This document shows, in pieces, positions 26,736-35,081 of a stretch of 64,000 nucleotides of DNA (its first letter is position 1; each line of letters begins with the position of its first letter). The stretch is from contig NZ_JAEQBW010000015.1 of NCBI RefSeq assembly GCF_016679925.1, positions 1 to 64,000 on the forward strand, written 5' to 3'. The translations under genes were made by a program, and so were the position numbers. The DNA is from Marivirga aurantiaca (GTDB lineage Bacteria; Bacteroidota; Bacteroidia; Cytophagales; Cyclobacteriaceae). The notes beneath the pieces are model-generated. The model was not told the origin of the DNA. It did no database searches and saw nothing but the letters and a program-made list of their open reading frames with translations.

Positions 26736-27319
26736 TGCAGAAAAAGAAAGTAGGTTTATTCTTCGGTTCTTTCAATCCTATCCATATAGGGCATCTAATC
26801 ATTGCCAATACTATACTGGAAGAAGGAGTAGTAGACGAGATTTGGTTTGTAGTTTCCCCGCATAACCCTTTCAAAAAACAAAGTAACCTGGCACATGAAT
26901 TTGACAGGTTGGATTTGGTAGAAGCTGCCATTGCTGATCAATTTCATATGAAAGCTTCCGATATTGAGTTTCAAATGCCAAAACCAAGCTATACTTCTGA
27001 TACTCTTGCTTACCTCATTAGCAAATATCCTGATACTGACTTCAAGCTTATTATTGGCCAGGATAATCTGAAGAGTTTTCCCAAGTGGAAAAATCATGAA
27101 GTTATTTTGGATCAATTTGGATTATTGGTTTATCCCAGACCTCATTCTAAACCCTCACCATTAGAGAATCATCCCAACGTAAAGTTTATTGAAGCACCTC
27201 AAATGGATATTTCGGCTACTTTTATAAGGAAGGCCATAAGAAACGGCCGTTCTATAAAGTACCTGGTGCCTGATATAGTGATTGATAGAATTAAGGCTAA
27301 AAAATTATTCCTGGACTGA
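26735..27319 (+). CDS. nadD: Nicotinate-nucleotide adenylyltransferase
   Basis: A 194-residue enzyme of NAD biosynthesis that adenylates nicotinate mononucleotide. The nucleotidyltransferase signature GSFNPIHIGHL is near residues 10-20; IIGQDNLKSFPKWKN near 107-121 and the ISATFIRKAIRNG motif near 165-177 complete the family pattern. It overlaps gmk by one base (TAATG). No T-rich hairpin is apparent after it. Confidence 0.95.
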   Translation: MQKKKVGLFFGSFNPIHIGHLIIANTILEEGVVDEIWFVVSPHNPFKKQSNLAHEFDRLDLVEAAIADQFHMKASDIEFQMPKPSYTSDTLAYLISKYPDTDFKLIIGQDNLKSFPKWKNHEVILDQFGLLVYPRPHSKPSPLENHPNVKFIEAPQMDISATFIRKAIRNGRSIKYLVPDIVIDRIKAKKLFLD

Positions 27320-27434
27320 TTTCTGCTTATTAAGTTAGTCTTTTGAGAAATATTGACGAGTGATGAATGTATTATTTAATTGAATGCTTAAAACAATTTA
27401 TAATAGACATTTAAAGTTTATCTTACGTTACTTA

Positions 27435-27454
27435 TTGGAGCAACCTTACTCCAA
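27435..27454 (+). other. Small hairpin in the leader of the DUF5686 gene
   Basis: TTGGAG (27435-27440) pairs with CTCCAA (27449-27454) across 8 bases, 30 bases before the ATG at 27485. No T-run follows. It could be a leader structure or chance. Confidence 0.3.
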
Positions 27455-27484
27455 CATATTGCATCATCTAGTTTAAAGAACCGA

Positions 27485-30154
27485 ATGAAGTATATTTTAC
27501 TTAGTATTGCTTATTTTCTCTTAATTCAAAATACTTTCTCAAGCGGGATACGTGGTGTGGTTTACGATGATGAAGGACAACCTTTACCCTATACAACAAT
27601 TTATGTTGAGGAGCTTGGTACCGGTACTTCAGCCAATCAGGAAGCTTACTATGAATTAAATTTACCTCCGGGAGATTATACCTTTCAGTATAAATTTGTT
27701 GGTTATGAAACTGTAATCAGGAAAGTTACAATTGGCACAACATTTCTACAGCTTGATATTTACATGGAGAAACAAACTTTGCTTTTGGATGAAGTTGTTA
27801 CTTCAGCAAAATCTACAGATCCGGCCAATTGGATGATGCGAAAGGCTATTGCTAAAAGTAGTTATCATCGGCAATTAATAGACGCTTATTCCGGACGGGT
27901 TTATGTAAAAGGAAAAGGAAGGGTCAATAGTGTTCCATTTTATTTAAGGAGTATGTTGAAGAAAGAAGGTATAGATACTTCTACCCTGATCATTACAGAA
28001 TCTGTCAGCGAAATCAGTTATAAAAGACCCAATCAATTTTCCGAAAAAGTAATTTCAGTTTACGCATCCAAGAAGAATGATTTTAATGCCAGTCCTATGC
28101 GTTTTATTTCCGGGAGCTTTTATCAGGATGAAATTGCTTCTTCCATTTCGCCATTGTCCTCAAAGGCTTTTCAATATTATACATTTAAACATTTGGGGGC
28201 TTTTGTAGATGGAGATCATTTAATTAATAAAATTAAAGTGACTCCCAAAGTAAAGGCCCCGAATGTTTTTGAGGGAGTCATTCAATTGGTGGAAGATGAC
28301 TGGGCACTTTACAATGTAGATGTGAAAACTCAAATTGATATGGGTATTGAGGTAAGGATTCGGCAGGTTTATCAAAATGTAAACCAGAAGGCATGGATGC
28401 CGATAAGTTATCAATTTGATGTCGATGGAAAAATCATGGGCGTTGGATTCGAATTTAAATATTTAGCTTCTGTGGCAGATTATGAAATAACATTAAATCC
28501 TGCTCTGCCTCATAAAATTAAATTGATAGATAAGGATGATCCTGTTACTACTAAACCGGAAAAGGAGGTAGCACAGTCAGTAAAGCAACTACAGAAAACA
28601 AAATCAACATCTGAGCCAGCAATTGTAAAAGCCGCGGATTTAAGGGATTTAATGAAGGATTATCAGAAAACACAGGCTGATTCACTTTCTAAATTAGACA
28701 TTGTGGGAGTTTATAATTACAAGATTGATTCAAGTGCATATTCACAGGATTCTATGTTTTGGCATCATGTAAGGCCTATACCATTATCGGATAATGAGAT
28801 TCGGGGATACGCCAAAATAGATAGTTTGAATATTGTCAATGAGGAGAAAAACCAGAAAGATTCCCTCAAAAATGCCAATCAGTTTAGCTTTCAACCTCTG
28901 GATATAATTTCAGGAGGCAGATACACATTTGGTAAGGAAAAAGATTGGAAATTTATTATTTATAATGCTTTCTTCAGTACACAGTATAATACAGTAGAAG
29001 GTTTAAATGTAGATTATAGTATAGGTCTCAGAAAAAACTTTGAAATGAAACTTGATTCTGCACAGAAGATCGATTACGATTACCAATTGATAAAGAAGCC
29101 TTTCATTTTACTAAAACCCACATTTAGGTATGCTGTTGCCAGAAATAATGTAATTGGAAAAGTTTTGGGTAAATACCAGTTCCAAAAAGGAAGTGTGTCA
29201 TTGGCAGGGGGCCGTTATGTGAGTCAGTTTAATGATATGCCGGCTATTACACCTCTGATTAATACAAGTTTTACATTGATGTGGGAGCAGAACTTCATGA
29301 AGTTATATGAAAAAGATTTTGTGCAGTTCAGGTTTGAAAATAACTTTTCCCATAAATGGCGTATTTCTGGTAATGTTGAATATGAAGAAAGGCATAGATT
29401 GTTCAACAATACTGAATTTACTTTTATTGATTGGGAAAGAGGGTTGACGCCTAATTTGCCTATAAATGCAGATCCAATTAAAGAGTTTGACGGACAGGAG
29501 GCTTTCACTGCGGATTTTAAGGTTACATACAAACCACATATCAAGTTTGTCATCAATAACGGGCGTAGAATTGCTATTACTGATGAAAGTCCTGTTTTTT
29601 CACTTGCTTATTTTAAAGGATTTAAAGGGCTAGCAGGTAGCGATGTGGATTTTGACCGTTTAGAGTTTGAATTCAGGGATAGTTATGAAATTGGAGCAAA
29701 AGGCACTACTTATTTTAGTGCCCGAACAGGTGCTTTTTTGAATAACAAATCCCTGGGATTTATGGATTTTGCACATTTCCCGGGAAACCGTGCCTTTATC
29801 ACTCAGATTGATCCTGTTCAGAGTTATCGACTTTTAGATTATTATTTATACAGCACTGATAGCTATTATGTACAGACTTTTCTTTACCACCAATTCAGAA
29901 AGTTTTTGATCACTCAAATTCCTGCCACACGTTTTATGGGACTGAAGGAAAGCTTCTTTACTAATTACCTGCTCACCAGTCAAAGTAAAAATTATGTAGA
30001 GTTGGGCTATTCTTTGGATGGGATTTTGAGATTTTTCCGAATAGAAGTTGTGACCAATTATGAAAATTTTCGCTATCAAAGCACCGGTTTTAGAGTAGGG
30101 ATATCTACTACTTTAGGTGGAAATGTTTCGGTGGAGATAAACAATGAGGAATAA
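27485..30154 (+). CDS. DUF5686 outer-membrane protein with carboxypeptidase-regulatory domain
   Basis: An 889-residue protein. A signal peptide (to about residue 19) is followed by a CarboxypepD_reg-like domain at about 22-105 (GIRGVVYDDEGQPLPYTTIY, LPPGDYTFQYKFVGYE) and then the DUF5686 region: LDEVVTSAKSTDPANWMMRKAI near 98-119 and a long series of beta strands to the C-terminus, consistent with an outer-membrane barrel. The C-terminal strands include STGFRVGISTTLGG. Function is not established for the family. It stands alone, convergent with the TPR kinase gene. Confidence 0.87.
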   Translation: MKYILLSIAYFLLIQNTFSSGIRGVVYDDEGQPLPYTTIYVEELGTGTSANQEAYYELNLPPGDYTFQYKFVGYETVIRKVTIGTTFLQLDIYMEKQTLLLDEVVTSAKSTDPANWMMRKAIAKSSYHRQLIDAYSGRVYVKGKGRVNSVPFYLRSMLKKEGIDTSTLIITESVSEISYKRPNQFSEKVISVYASKKNDFNASPMRFISGSFYQDEIASSISPLSSKAFQYYTFKHLGAFVDGDHLINKIKVTPKVKAPNVFEGVIQLVEDDWALYNVDVKTQIDMGIEVRIRQVYQNVNQKAWMPISYQFDVDGKIMGVGFEFKYLASVADYEITLNPALPHKIKLIDKDDPVTTKPEKEVAQSVKQLQKTKSTSEPAIVKAADLRDLMKDYQKTQADSLSKLDIVGVYNYKIDSSAYSQDSMFWHHVRPIPLSDNEIRGYAKIDSLNIVNEEKNQKDSLKNANQFSFQPLDIISGGRYTFGKEKDWKFIIYNAFFSTQYNTVEGLNVDYSIGLRKNFEMKLDSAQKIDYDYQLIKKPFILLKPTFRYAVARNNVIGKVLGKYQFQKGSVSLAGGRYVSQFNDMPAITPLINTSFTLMWEQNFMKLYEKDFVQFRFENNFSHKWRISGNVEYEERHRLFNNTEFTFIDWERGLTPNLPINADPIKEFDGQEAFTADFKVTYKPHIKFVINNGRRIAITDESPVFSLAYFKGFKGLAGSDVDFDRLEFEFRDSYEIGAKGTTYFSARTGAFLNNKSLGFMDFAHFPGNRAFITQIDPVQSYRLLDYYLYSTDSYYVQTFLYHQFRKFLITQIPATRFMGLKESFFTNYLLTSQSKNYVELGYSLDGILRFFRIEVVTNYENFRYQSTGFRVGISTTLGGNVSVEINNEE

Positions 30155-30158
30155 CATG

Positions 30159-30210
30159 GATTGAGGTTGTACATGGGAAAATGTTTTCACCTAATGAATT
30201 AACCTCAATT
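30159..30210. other. Stem-loop between convergent genes
   Basis: ATTGAGGTT (30160-30168) pairs exactly with AACCTCAAT (30201-30209), enclosing an imperfect inner stem near GGAAAATGTTTTCAC. It fills the 61-base gap between two convergent stop codons. It lacks a clear T-run on either strand; a bidirectional transcription end is possible. Confidence 0.4.
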
Positions 30211-30215
30211 CAATA

Positions 30216-32366
30216 TTAAACTATTTTAAAGGGAAATTCTACCTCAAAAATTGTATCCTGATGTTTATTAGATTTTAAAGTAAAGCTTCCATCTAATTTC
30301 TGCACACATTGCTTTACGGTATAAAGTCCAATGCTTAAGTTATGGTATTCCGAGTTAGCCTTGGAAAAGCTGTTGATGAGATGAGTGACCTCATTTACTT
30401 TTAAATGTAAATTATGTAATATAAATGTAAGAATTACTTGATTGCTTTTTTTCACTAGGTTAATTGTGATCTTGAATTTTTTTAATTGTTCACTCTTCAT
30501 AAACTGAATAGAATTTTGCAGAAGATTGAAAATGATAATCCGGAGGAGTTTTTCGTCAGAATAAGAATCAAATTCATTTTTGTGTTGCAAGTGTAATTTG
30601 ATATCGGCAGTATTTTCCATATAGGAAATTTCAGTGATGCATTCCCTGGTGATGCTGTCAAAATCAATTAAATTATTTTCCAGCTCTTTGTCATTAAGTT
30701 CGCTTACCAGTTTTAGCTCGTCAATAATTTTATTCAACCTTTTAGTAGCTTTGTCAAGCATAACAAAATACTTCAAAGCCTCGGGGTCTTTAATATCGAG
30801 CAGTGCCACAGTACATATGCCCATTAAACGCACCAGCGGCCCTTTTATATCATGCGATGATTTATAAATAAAATTATCCAGTTCAAGGCTGGTCACTCTC
30901 AACGTTTCATTCACCTTTTTTAATTCTGTGGTTCGGGCATTCACTTTGCCTTCCAGCTGCTGGTTTAATATTTCCAGCTCATCCTTTTGTTGGCTTATCA
31001 AATTTTTGGCTTTTTCCAACTCCTTCAGATTTAGCTCCAGATATTCTTTTTGGGTTTCTATCTCTTCTTTTTGAGCCTCTACTTGTTGATTTTGTTTGTT
31101 AAGCGTTTTGTTTGTTTTCTTGTTTCTATGAAAAAACAGTACAATAAGTACTAAAAAAGGCAGTATGAGGATGAGAATGGATGTATAGATCAAGTTTTCA
31201 AAGCTTTTTTCCTTTAATTCAATTTGGCTTTTCTGTAACTGAATTCTGTTTTCCTCATCTTGTATCTTGGCAGGAAGCAAAGAAAGGTTACGGTTGACAA
31301 TTTCAGTAAATATTGAGTCCCTTAGCACTATATAGCTTTGTTGGTATTTATTAACCTTTTCAAGATCTTTCATTCTTGAATACAAATCGGAGTAGGTTAA
31401 GTAAATGGAAAGTAGGGTCTCCGGTGCACCAATTTGCACAGCCAGGGAATCGCTATGGCTCAGACGGTTGATAGCTTCAGGATATTGGCCTTTCATTATG
31501 TGTAATTTGGCTTTTAGGAAATGTATTTCAGAAAGCCCCAGCAGATCTTTAATTTCATTTCTTTGTCTGAATGATTGGTCATAAAAATAATGGGCTGAGT
31601 CAAATTGTTGCATTAACATGTAAACTTCGCCCATTCCCCTTAAAGCAACTGCCTCCCAGTTTTTATTGTTGATTTCTTTAGCCAGTAATAACGAATTTTG
31701 AAAATATGGTTTTGCAATAGCTGCTTTTTCTTCTTTTAAATAAGACAGTCCAATATTATTTTGAGCATACATAATTAATGCCGCATTCTTGTTTTTATGG
31801 GCAACTTCCAGACCTTGCTTAAAGTATTCCCTTGCCTTATCGTAATCTTTTGCCTTAATATATATTAATCCAATGTTATTCAAAGTATGTTCCAGGCCAT
31901 AATACTCCTTTGAAAGTTCTGTAATTCTTTTGGAGCGCATTAAATATTCCATCGCATTTTGGTTGCTGCCCAAATGGTAAAAAGCAAAACCAATATTATT
32001 GAGGGTAGGGCTCAGTAGTAATGAATCATTTAAAGCAGTGGCAATTTCCAAAGCCTCAAGGTTATATCGCAAGCTTTTTTCGTAATTGCCTTTGTAAACA
32101 TATGCGCCCCCTAGGAGTCTAAGCGATTTTGAAATTGCTGGGGAATCATTTTTTTCTTTAGCCAGGGACAAAGCTTCAATTGCATATTTTTGTGCTACGT
32201 CAGGGTAACTGAGCCATGTTTCAAATACTAATTCGTGAAGAAGATCAATTTTATGAGAGCCATGGCTTTTCTCTAATGCTAATTCAAGGCTGTCAATTTT
32301 ATTTTGTGCAATGCCCACAGAAAATCTGAGGCAAAGTAAAATGATTATATGAAACCTTAATTTCAA
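30216..32366 (-). CDS. TPR sensor histidine kinase with decayed ATPase domain
   Basis: A 716-residue protein starting at TTG (in-frame stop 24 bases upstream, no ATG available; the signal peptide MKLRFHIIILL... follows at once). Residues about 30-350 hold tetratricopeptide repeats (for example NNIGLIYIKAKDYDKAREYF), then a membrane segment near 393-413 and a coiled coil to about 490. The DHp segment keeps His505 in SSHDIKGPL. The ATPase domain keeps an N box (FNLLQNSIQFM), but the G1 box is lost (FILHNLHLK where D-x-G-x-G is expected, near 645-660) and G2 is reduced to SIGLYTVKQ. It may lack kinase activity and work as a scaffold, acceptor or phosphatase. Confidence 0.82.
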   Translation of the reverse strand: MKLRFHIIILLCLRFSVGIAQNKIDSLELALEKSHGSHKIDLLHELVFETWLSYPDVAQKYAIEALSLAKEKNDSPAISKSLRLLGGAYVYKGNYEKSLRYNLEALEIATALNDSLLLSPTLNNIGFAFYHLGSNQNAMEYLMRSKRITELSKEYYGLEHTLNNIGLIYIKAKDYDKAREYFKQGLEVAHKNKNAALIMYAQNNIGLSYLKEEKAAIAKPYFQNSLLLAKEINNKNWEAVALRGMGEVYMLMQQFDSAHYFYDQSFRQRNEIKDLLGLSEIHFLKAKLHIMKGQYPEAINRLSHSDSLAVQIGAPETLLSIYLTYSDLYSRMKDLEKVNKYQQSYIVLRDSIFTEIVNRNLSLLPAKIQDEENRIQLQKSQIELKEKSFENLIYTSILILILPFLVLIVLFFHRNKKTNKTLNKQNQQVEAQKEEIETQKEYLELNLKELEKAKNLISQQKDELEILNQQLEGKVNARTTELKKVNETLRVTSLELDNFIYKSSHDIKGPLVRLMGICTVALLDIKDPEALKYFVMLDKATKRLNKIIDELKLVSELNDKELENNLIDFDSITRECITEISYMENTADIKLHLQHKNEFDSYSDEKLLRIIIFNLLQNSIQFMKSEQLKKFKITINLVKKSNQVILTFILHNLHLKVNEVTHLINSFSKANSEYHNLSIGLYTVKQCVQKLDGSFTLKSNKHQDTIFEVEFPFKIV

Positions 32367-32479
32367 TGGATAGAATCTTTTGAGTGTTCAATAACAAATT
32401 AATATAATGAAAATTTGGGATATACAAAAAACACGTAGGGAATTTTAAAGGAGTTAACGTTTAAGTAAAATGATTAAAA

Positions 32480-32512
32480 AAAGAAAAAGCTTTCCGGATA
32501 CGGAAAGCTTTG
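32480..32512 (-). terminator. Rho-independent terminator of pyrH-frr
   Basis: A perfect 11-bp stem (32487-32497 with 32502-32512) with a 4-base loop, followed on the minus strand by a long T-rich run (complement of 32477-32489). It lies 26 bases past the frr stop codon. Confidence 0.9.
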
Positions 32513-32538
32513 GATTTTAATTAGGTATAGTGAACAGA

Positions 32539-33099
32539 TTAAACTGTCATAATTTCCTTTTCTTTTTGCTCAAGAATTTCATCAATTTTTTTTACAAAAT
32601 CATCTGTAAGAGACTGCACCTTATCTTCTGCTCTTTTCACATCATCTTCGGCAACGCCTTCTTTTTGTAATTTTTTCAATTGATCGTTGGCATCTTTTCT
32701 GGCATTTCTTATTGATATTTTTCCTTCTTCAGCTTCATTTTTAGCCTGTTTAGTAAGGTTTATACGCCTTTCTTCAGTTAATGGTGGAATGTTGATCCTT
32801 ACAATGTCACCATCGTTCTGTGGATTGAATCCCAAATCACTATTGATAATGGCTCTTTCAATATCCCCAATTATGTTTTTCTCCCATGGTTTAATAATAA
32901 TGGATCTGGCATCAGGAGTACTCACTGAGGCCACCTGGCTGATGGGCGTGTCGTTGTCATAATACTTCACCATTAGGCCTTCTAACATAGCCGGGGATGC
33001 CTTGCCAGCTCTTATCTTCAGCAACTCGCTTTTAGTGTGCTGAATAGCTTTATTCATTAAGTCTTTAGTTTCCTCTAAAACAAATTCAATTTCTTCCAT
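32539..33099 (-). CDS. frr: Ribosome recycling factor
   Basis: A 186-residue protein that, with EF-G, splits post-termination ribosomes. It has the usual length and two-domain pattern: the helical-bundle start TKDLMNKAIQHTKSELLKIRAGKASPAML near 10-38 (split here by the hinge at Gly-Lys), domain II with VSTPDARSIIIKPWEK near 59-74, and NIPPLTEERRINLTKQAK near 104-121. It lies 13 bases downstream of pyrH, the common pyrH-frr order. Confidence 0.97.
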   Translation of the reverse strand: MEEIEFVLEETKDLMNKAIQHTKSELLKIRAGKASPAMLEGLMVKYYDNDTPISQVASVSTPDARSIIIKPWEKNIIGDIERAIINSDLGFNPQNDGDIVRINIPPLTEERRINLTKQAKNEAEEGKISIRNARKDANDQLKKLQKEGVAEDDVKRAEDKVQSLTDDFVKKIDEILEQKEKEIMTV

Positions 33100-33112
33100 T
33101 CCTGTTTAAGTT

Positions 33113-33820
33113 TTATGATTGAATCAAAGTTCCTACCTTTTCCCCCATTACTAAATCAACAAGATTGCCCGGCTTGTTCATATCAAATACAATAATAGGT
33201 AAATTATTTTCCTGGCACAGTGTAAAGGCTGTCATATCCATTACATTCAGTCCTTTTTCATATACTTCTTGAAAGGAAATACTGCTGTATCTGGTGGCGT
33301 CCGCATTTTTTTCCGGATCAGAAGTATAGACACCGTCCACACGAGTACCTTTCAATACTACATCTGCTTCTATTTCTATTGCCCTTAGGCTGGCAGTGGA
33401 GTCAGTGGTGAAGTAAGGATTGCCTATACCTGCACCAAATATAACTACTCTTCCTTTTTCCAGATGGCGGATAGCCCTTCTTCTGATAAATGGTTCACAA
33501 ACCTGTTCCATTTTAATGCCTGACATCAAACGGGTAAACATACCATGATTTTCCAGTATGCCTTGAACCGCCATGCCGTTAATGACTGTGGCCAACATGC
33601 CCATGTAGTCACCTTGAACTCTGTCAATACCGGCACCCTCTGCCTGTATTCCTCTAAAAATATTTCCGCCTCCTATTACTATGGCAACCTCTATTCCCAA
33701 ATCCCGCACTTTTTTTATTTCCTGTGCGTATTGTTCTAATCGTTTAGGGTCTATTCCGTAGCCTTCATCACCCATTAGAGACTCGCCACTTAATTTCAAT
33801 AATATGCGTTTGAATTTCAT
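33113..33820 (-). CDS. pyrH: Uridylate kinase
   Basis: A 235-residue amino-acid-kinase-fold enzyme converting UMP to UDP. Signatures are [13 protein letters not shown] near 5-17, [10 protein letters not shown] near 48-57, [20 protein letters not shown] near 127-146 and VDGVYTSDP near 162-170. Co-transcription with frr is indicated by the 13-base spacing and shared terminator. Confidence 0.97.
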   Translation of the reverse strand: MKFKRILLKLSGESLMGDEGYGIDPKRLEQYAQEIKKVRDLGIEVAIVIGGGNIFRGIQAEGAGIDRVQGDYMGMLATVINGMAVQGILENHGMFTRLMSGIKMEQVCEPFIRRRAIRHLEKGRVVIFGAGIGNPYFTTDSTASLRAIEIEADVVLKGTRVDGVYTSDPEKNADATRYSSISFQEVYEKGLNVMDMTAFTLCQENNLPIIVFDMNKPGNLVDLVMGEKVGTLIQS

Positions 33821-33853
33821 GCAGAAAAATTTTTGTAAATATAGATTAAAAAA

Positions 33854-34354
33854 CTAAAATTGAATGAGTATTTGATTCTTCTCAACGCTATTCCCTTTCT
33901 GAATCTTAATTTCAGAAATTTTCCCCTCTCCCGGGGATTTAATTACATTTTCCATTTTCATAGCTTCTAATATCAACAATGAGTCCCCCTCCTTTACCTC
34001 ATCGCCTTCTTTCACCAGAATCTCGGAAATTAAACCCGGCATAGGAGCTTTTACCTCATTAATTTGGGTTTTTGCCAAGTCACTCATTCCTAATTCTTCA
34101 AGCAAAATATCCATTTTATCTTTTAGACTAAGCTCAATGATTTTCCCATTAATTTGAAGAACAAATTCCTTTGACACATAATCGACTGAAATGACATAGG
34201 CAGTCAAGCTCTTGTTTTTATAAATTATATGGAATGAATTCTTGTCTATTGGATAAATGTCCCAATTAAAGGGTTCATTATTAATGAAGATGTCGTTTTC
34301 TTTTAGGAGAACGCTTACTTCTTCTTCAACATTGCTTATATTTACTTTATACAT
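33854..34354 (-). CDS. Biotin carboxyl carrier protein (biotin/lipoyl attachment)
   Basis: A 166-residue protein with a C-terminal biotinyl domain: KAPMPGLISEILVKEGDEVK near 99-118 and the biotinylated Lys in LEAMKMENV near 127-135. The N-terminal half (residues 1-90) is a beta-rich region as in carrier subunits of propionyl- or methylcrotonyl-type acyl-CoA carboxylases, without the Pro/Ala linker of AccB. The partner carboxylase genes are not in this window. The enzyme at 15.7 kb (birA) should biotinylate it. Confidence 0.87.
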   Translation of the reverse strand: MYKVNISNVEEEVSVLLKENDIFINNEPFNWDIYPIDKNSFHIIYKNKSLTAYVISVDYVSKEFVLQINGKIIELSLKDKMDILLEELGMSDLAKTQINEVKAPMPGLISEILVKEGDEVKEGDSLLILEAMKMENVIKSPGEGKISEIKIQKGNSVEKNQILIQF

Positions 34355-34391
34355 AGCTAGAATTAAACACGAAGATAAAAACTCACTTCGG

Positions 34392-34427
34392 ATTTTACAC
34401 TTTTCTGAAGGATATTAAGTGTAAAAT
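34392..34427. promoter_or_regulatory. 11-bp inverted repeat upstream of the carrier protein gene
   Basis: ATTTTACACTT (34392-34402) is the exact reverse complement of AAGTGTAAAAT (34417-34427), 14 bases apart. It lies 38 bases upstream of the carrier protein start and about 130 bases before the tRNA promoter. No T-run follows, so a regulator site is more likely than a terminator. The regulator is unknown. Confidence 0.45.
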
Positions 34428-34552
34428 TAATCAACTTCCCAAATAGTTAAAATTATCTGAGATATTTACTTCGCGTAATTCACTGATAGTCAATTTGATC
34501 TGCAAGAATTAATTATTTGCAATAAAAAAAACAATCTTTTTTGAGGTATATG

Positions 34553-34583
34553 TTTGATAAAACATAAAATCCATATAATTTTG
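34553..34583 (+). promoter_or_regulatory. Promoter of the tRNA-Tyr/Gly/Thr-tuf unit
   Basis: TTTG (34553-34556) and TAATTTTG (34576-34583) are separated by 19 bases, matching the Bacteroidota consensus. Transcription would start near 34590, about 42 bases before tRNA-Tyr. Confidence 0.75.
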
Positions 34584-34631
34584 CACTTCCTTAAACGAAA
34601 GTGATTTAGGGAAATGCGTAATGAAAAGAAA

Positions 34632-34713
34632 GGGGGAATACCAAAGCGGCCAACTGGGACGGACTGTAAATCCGTTGTCTTCGACTTCACAGGTTCGAAT
34701 CCTGTTTCCCCCA
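34632..34713 (+). tRNA. tRNA-Tyr (anticodon GTA)
   Basis: A type II tRNA with a long variable arm. The acceptor GGGGGAA (34632-34638) pairs with TTCCCCC (34706-34712); the anticodon loop CTGTAAA carries GTA at 34666-34668; the T arm has GGTTCGAATCC. The discriminator is A and CCA is not encoded. Confidence 0.97.
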
Positions 34714-34741
34714 CAATACTATTACCGAATTCGGTAAATAG

Positions 34742-34814
34742 GCGGGAGTAGCTCAGTTGGTAGAGCGGCAGCCTTCCAAGCTGCAGGTCGCGGGTTCGAG
34801 CCTCGTCTCCCGCT
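34742..34814 (+). tRNA. tRNA-Gly (anticodon TCC)
   Basis: A 73-base cloverleaf. The acceptor GCGGGAG (34742-34748) pairs with CTCCCGC (34807-34813); the loop CTTCCAA carries TCC at 34775-34777; the D arm is AGCTCAGTTGGTAGAGC. CCA is not encoded. It lies 28 bases after tRNA-Tyr. Confidence 0.97.
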
Positions 34815-34841
34815 CTAATATTAAGCATTCCCTTATCACTG

Positions 34842-34909
34842 AGGCAGAACGATTTCGTGACTGCCTTTTATGGGATGTACCAAAAATTGATGAATACTCT
34901 TTGAGTATT
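34842..34909 (+). other. Two hairpins in the tRNA-Gly to tRNA-Thr spacer
   Basis: Hairpin 1: AGGCAG (34842-34847) pairs with CTGCCT (34861-34866), with an inner ACG/CGT pair and TTTT after it, terminator-like. Hairpin 2: AATACTC (34893-34899) pairs with GAGTATT (34903-34909) over 3 T. The 135-base spacer holds no gene; a processing or attenuation role is inferred. Confidence 0.5.
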
Positions 34910-34949
34910 GAGTATGAAACTAAAGCATTGATTTGCGGAACGTTTTTAA

Positions 34950-35021
34950 GCCGATGTAGCTCAGGGGTAGAGTGCTTCCTTGGTAAGGAAGAGGTCGGGG
35001 GTTCAATTCCCCTCGTTGGCT
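34950..35021 (+). tRNA. tRNA-Thr (anticodon GGT)
   Basis: A 72-base cloverleaf. The acceptor GCCGATG (34950-34956) pairs with CGTTGGC (35014-35020) including two G:U pairs; the loop TTGGTAA carries GGT at 34982-34984. The discriminator is T and CCA is not encoded. It lies 60 bases before tuf and is probably cut from the tuf precursor RNA. Confidence 0.97.
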
Positions 35022-35081
35022 CAATCAGTGTTATCGAATAAATATAATATAAATTTTAACTAAACTGAGGATTTTTCAAAT

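Noticed and set aside
34757-35041. Open frames on both strands across the tRNA genes
   Set aside because: They are translations of tRNA-Tyr, tRNA-Gly and tRNA-Thr sequence, which have clear cloverleaf folds.
35041-35081. A separate promoter directly before tuf
   Set aside because: Only a mismatched -7-like sequence is present, with no -33, so tuf was left in the tRNA unit.
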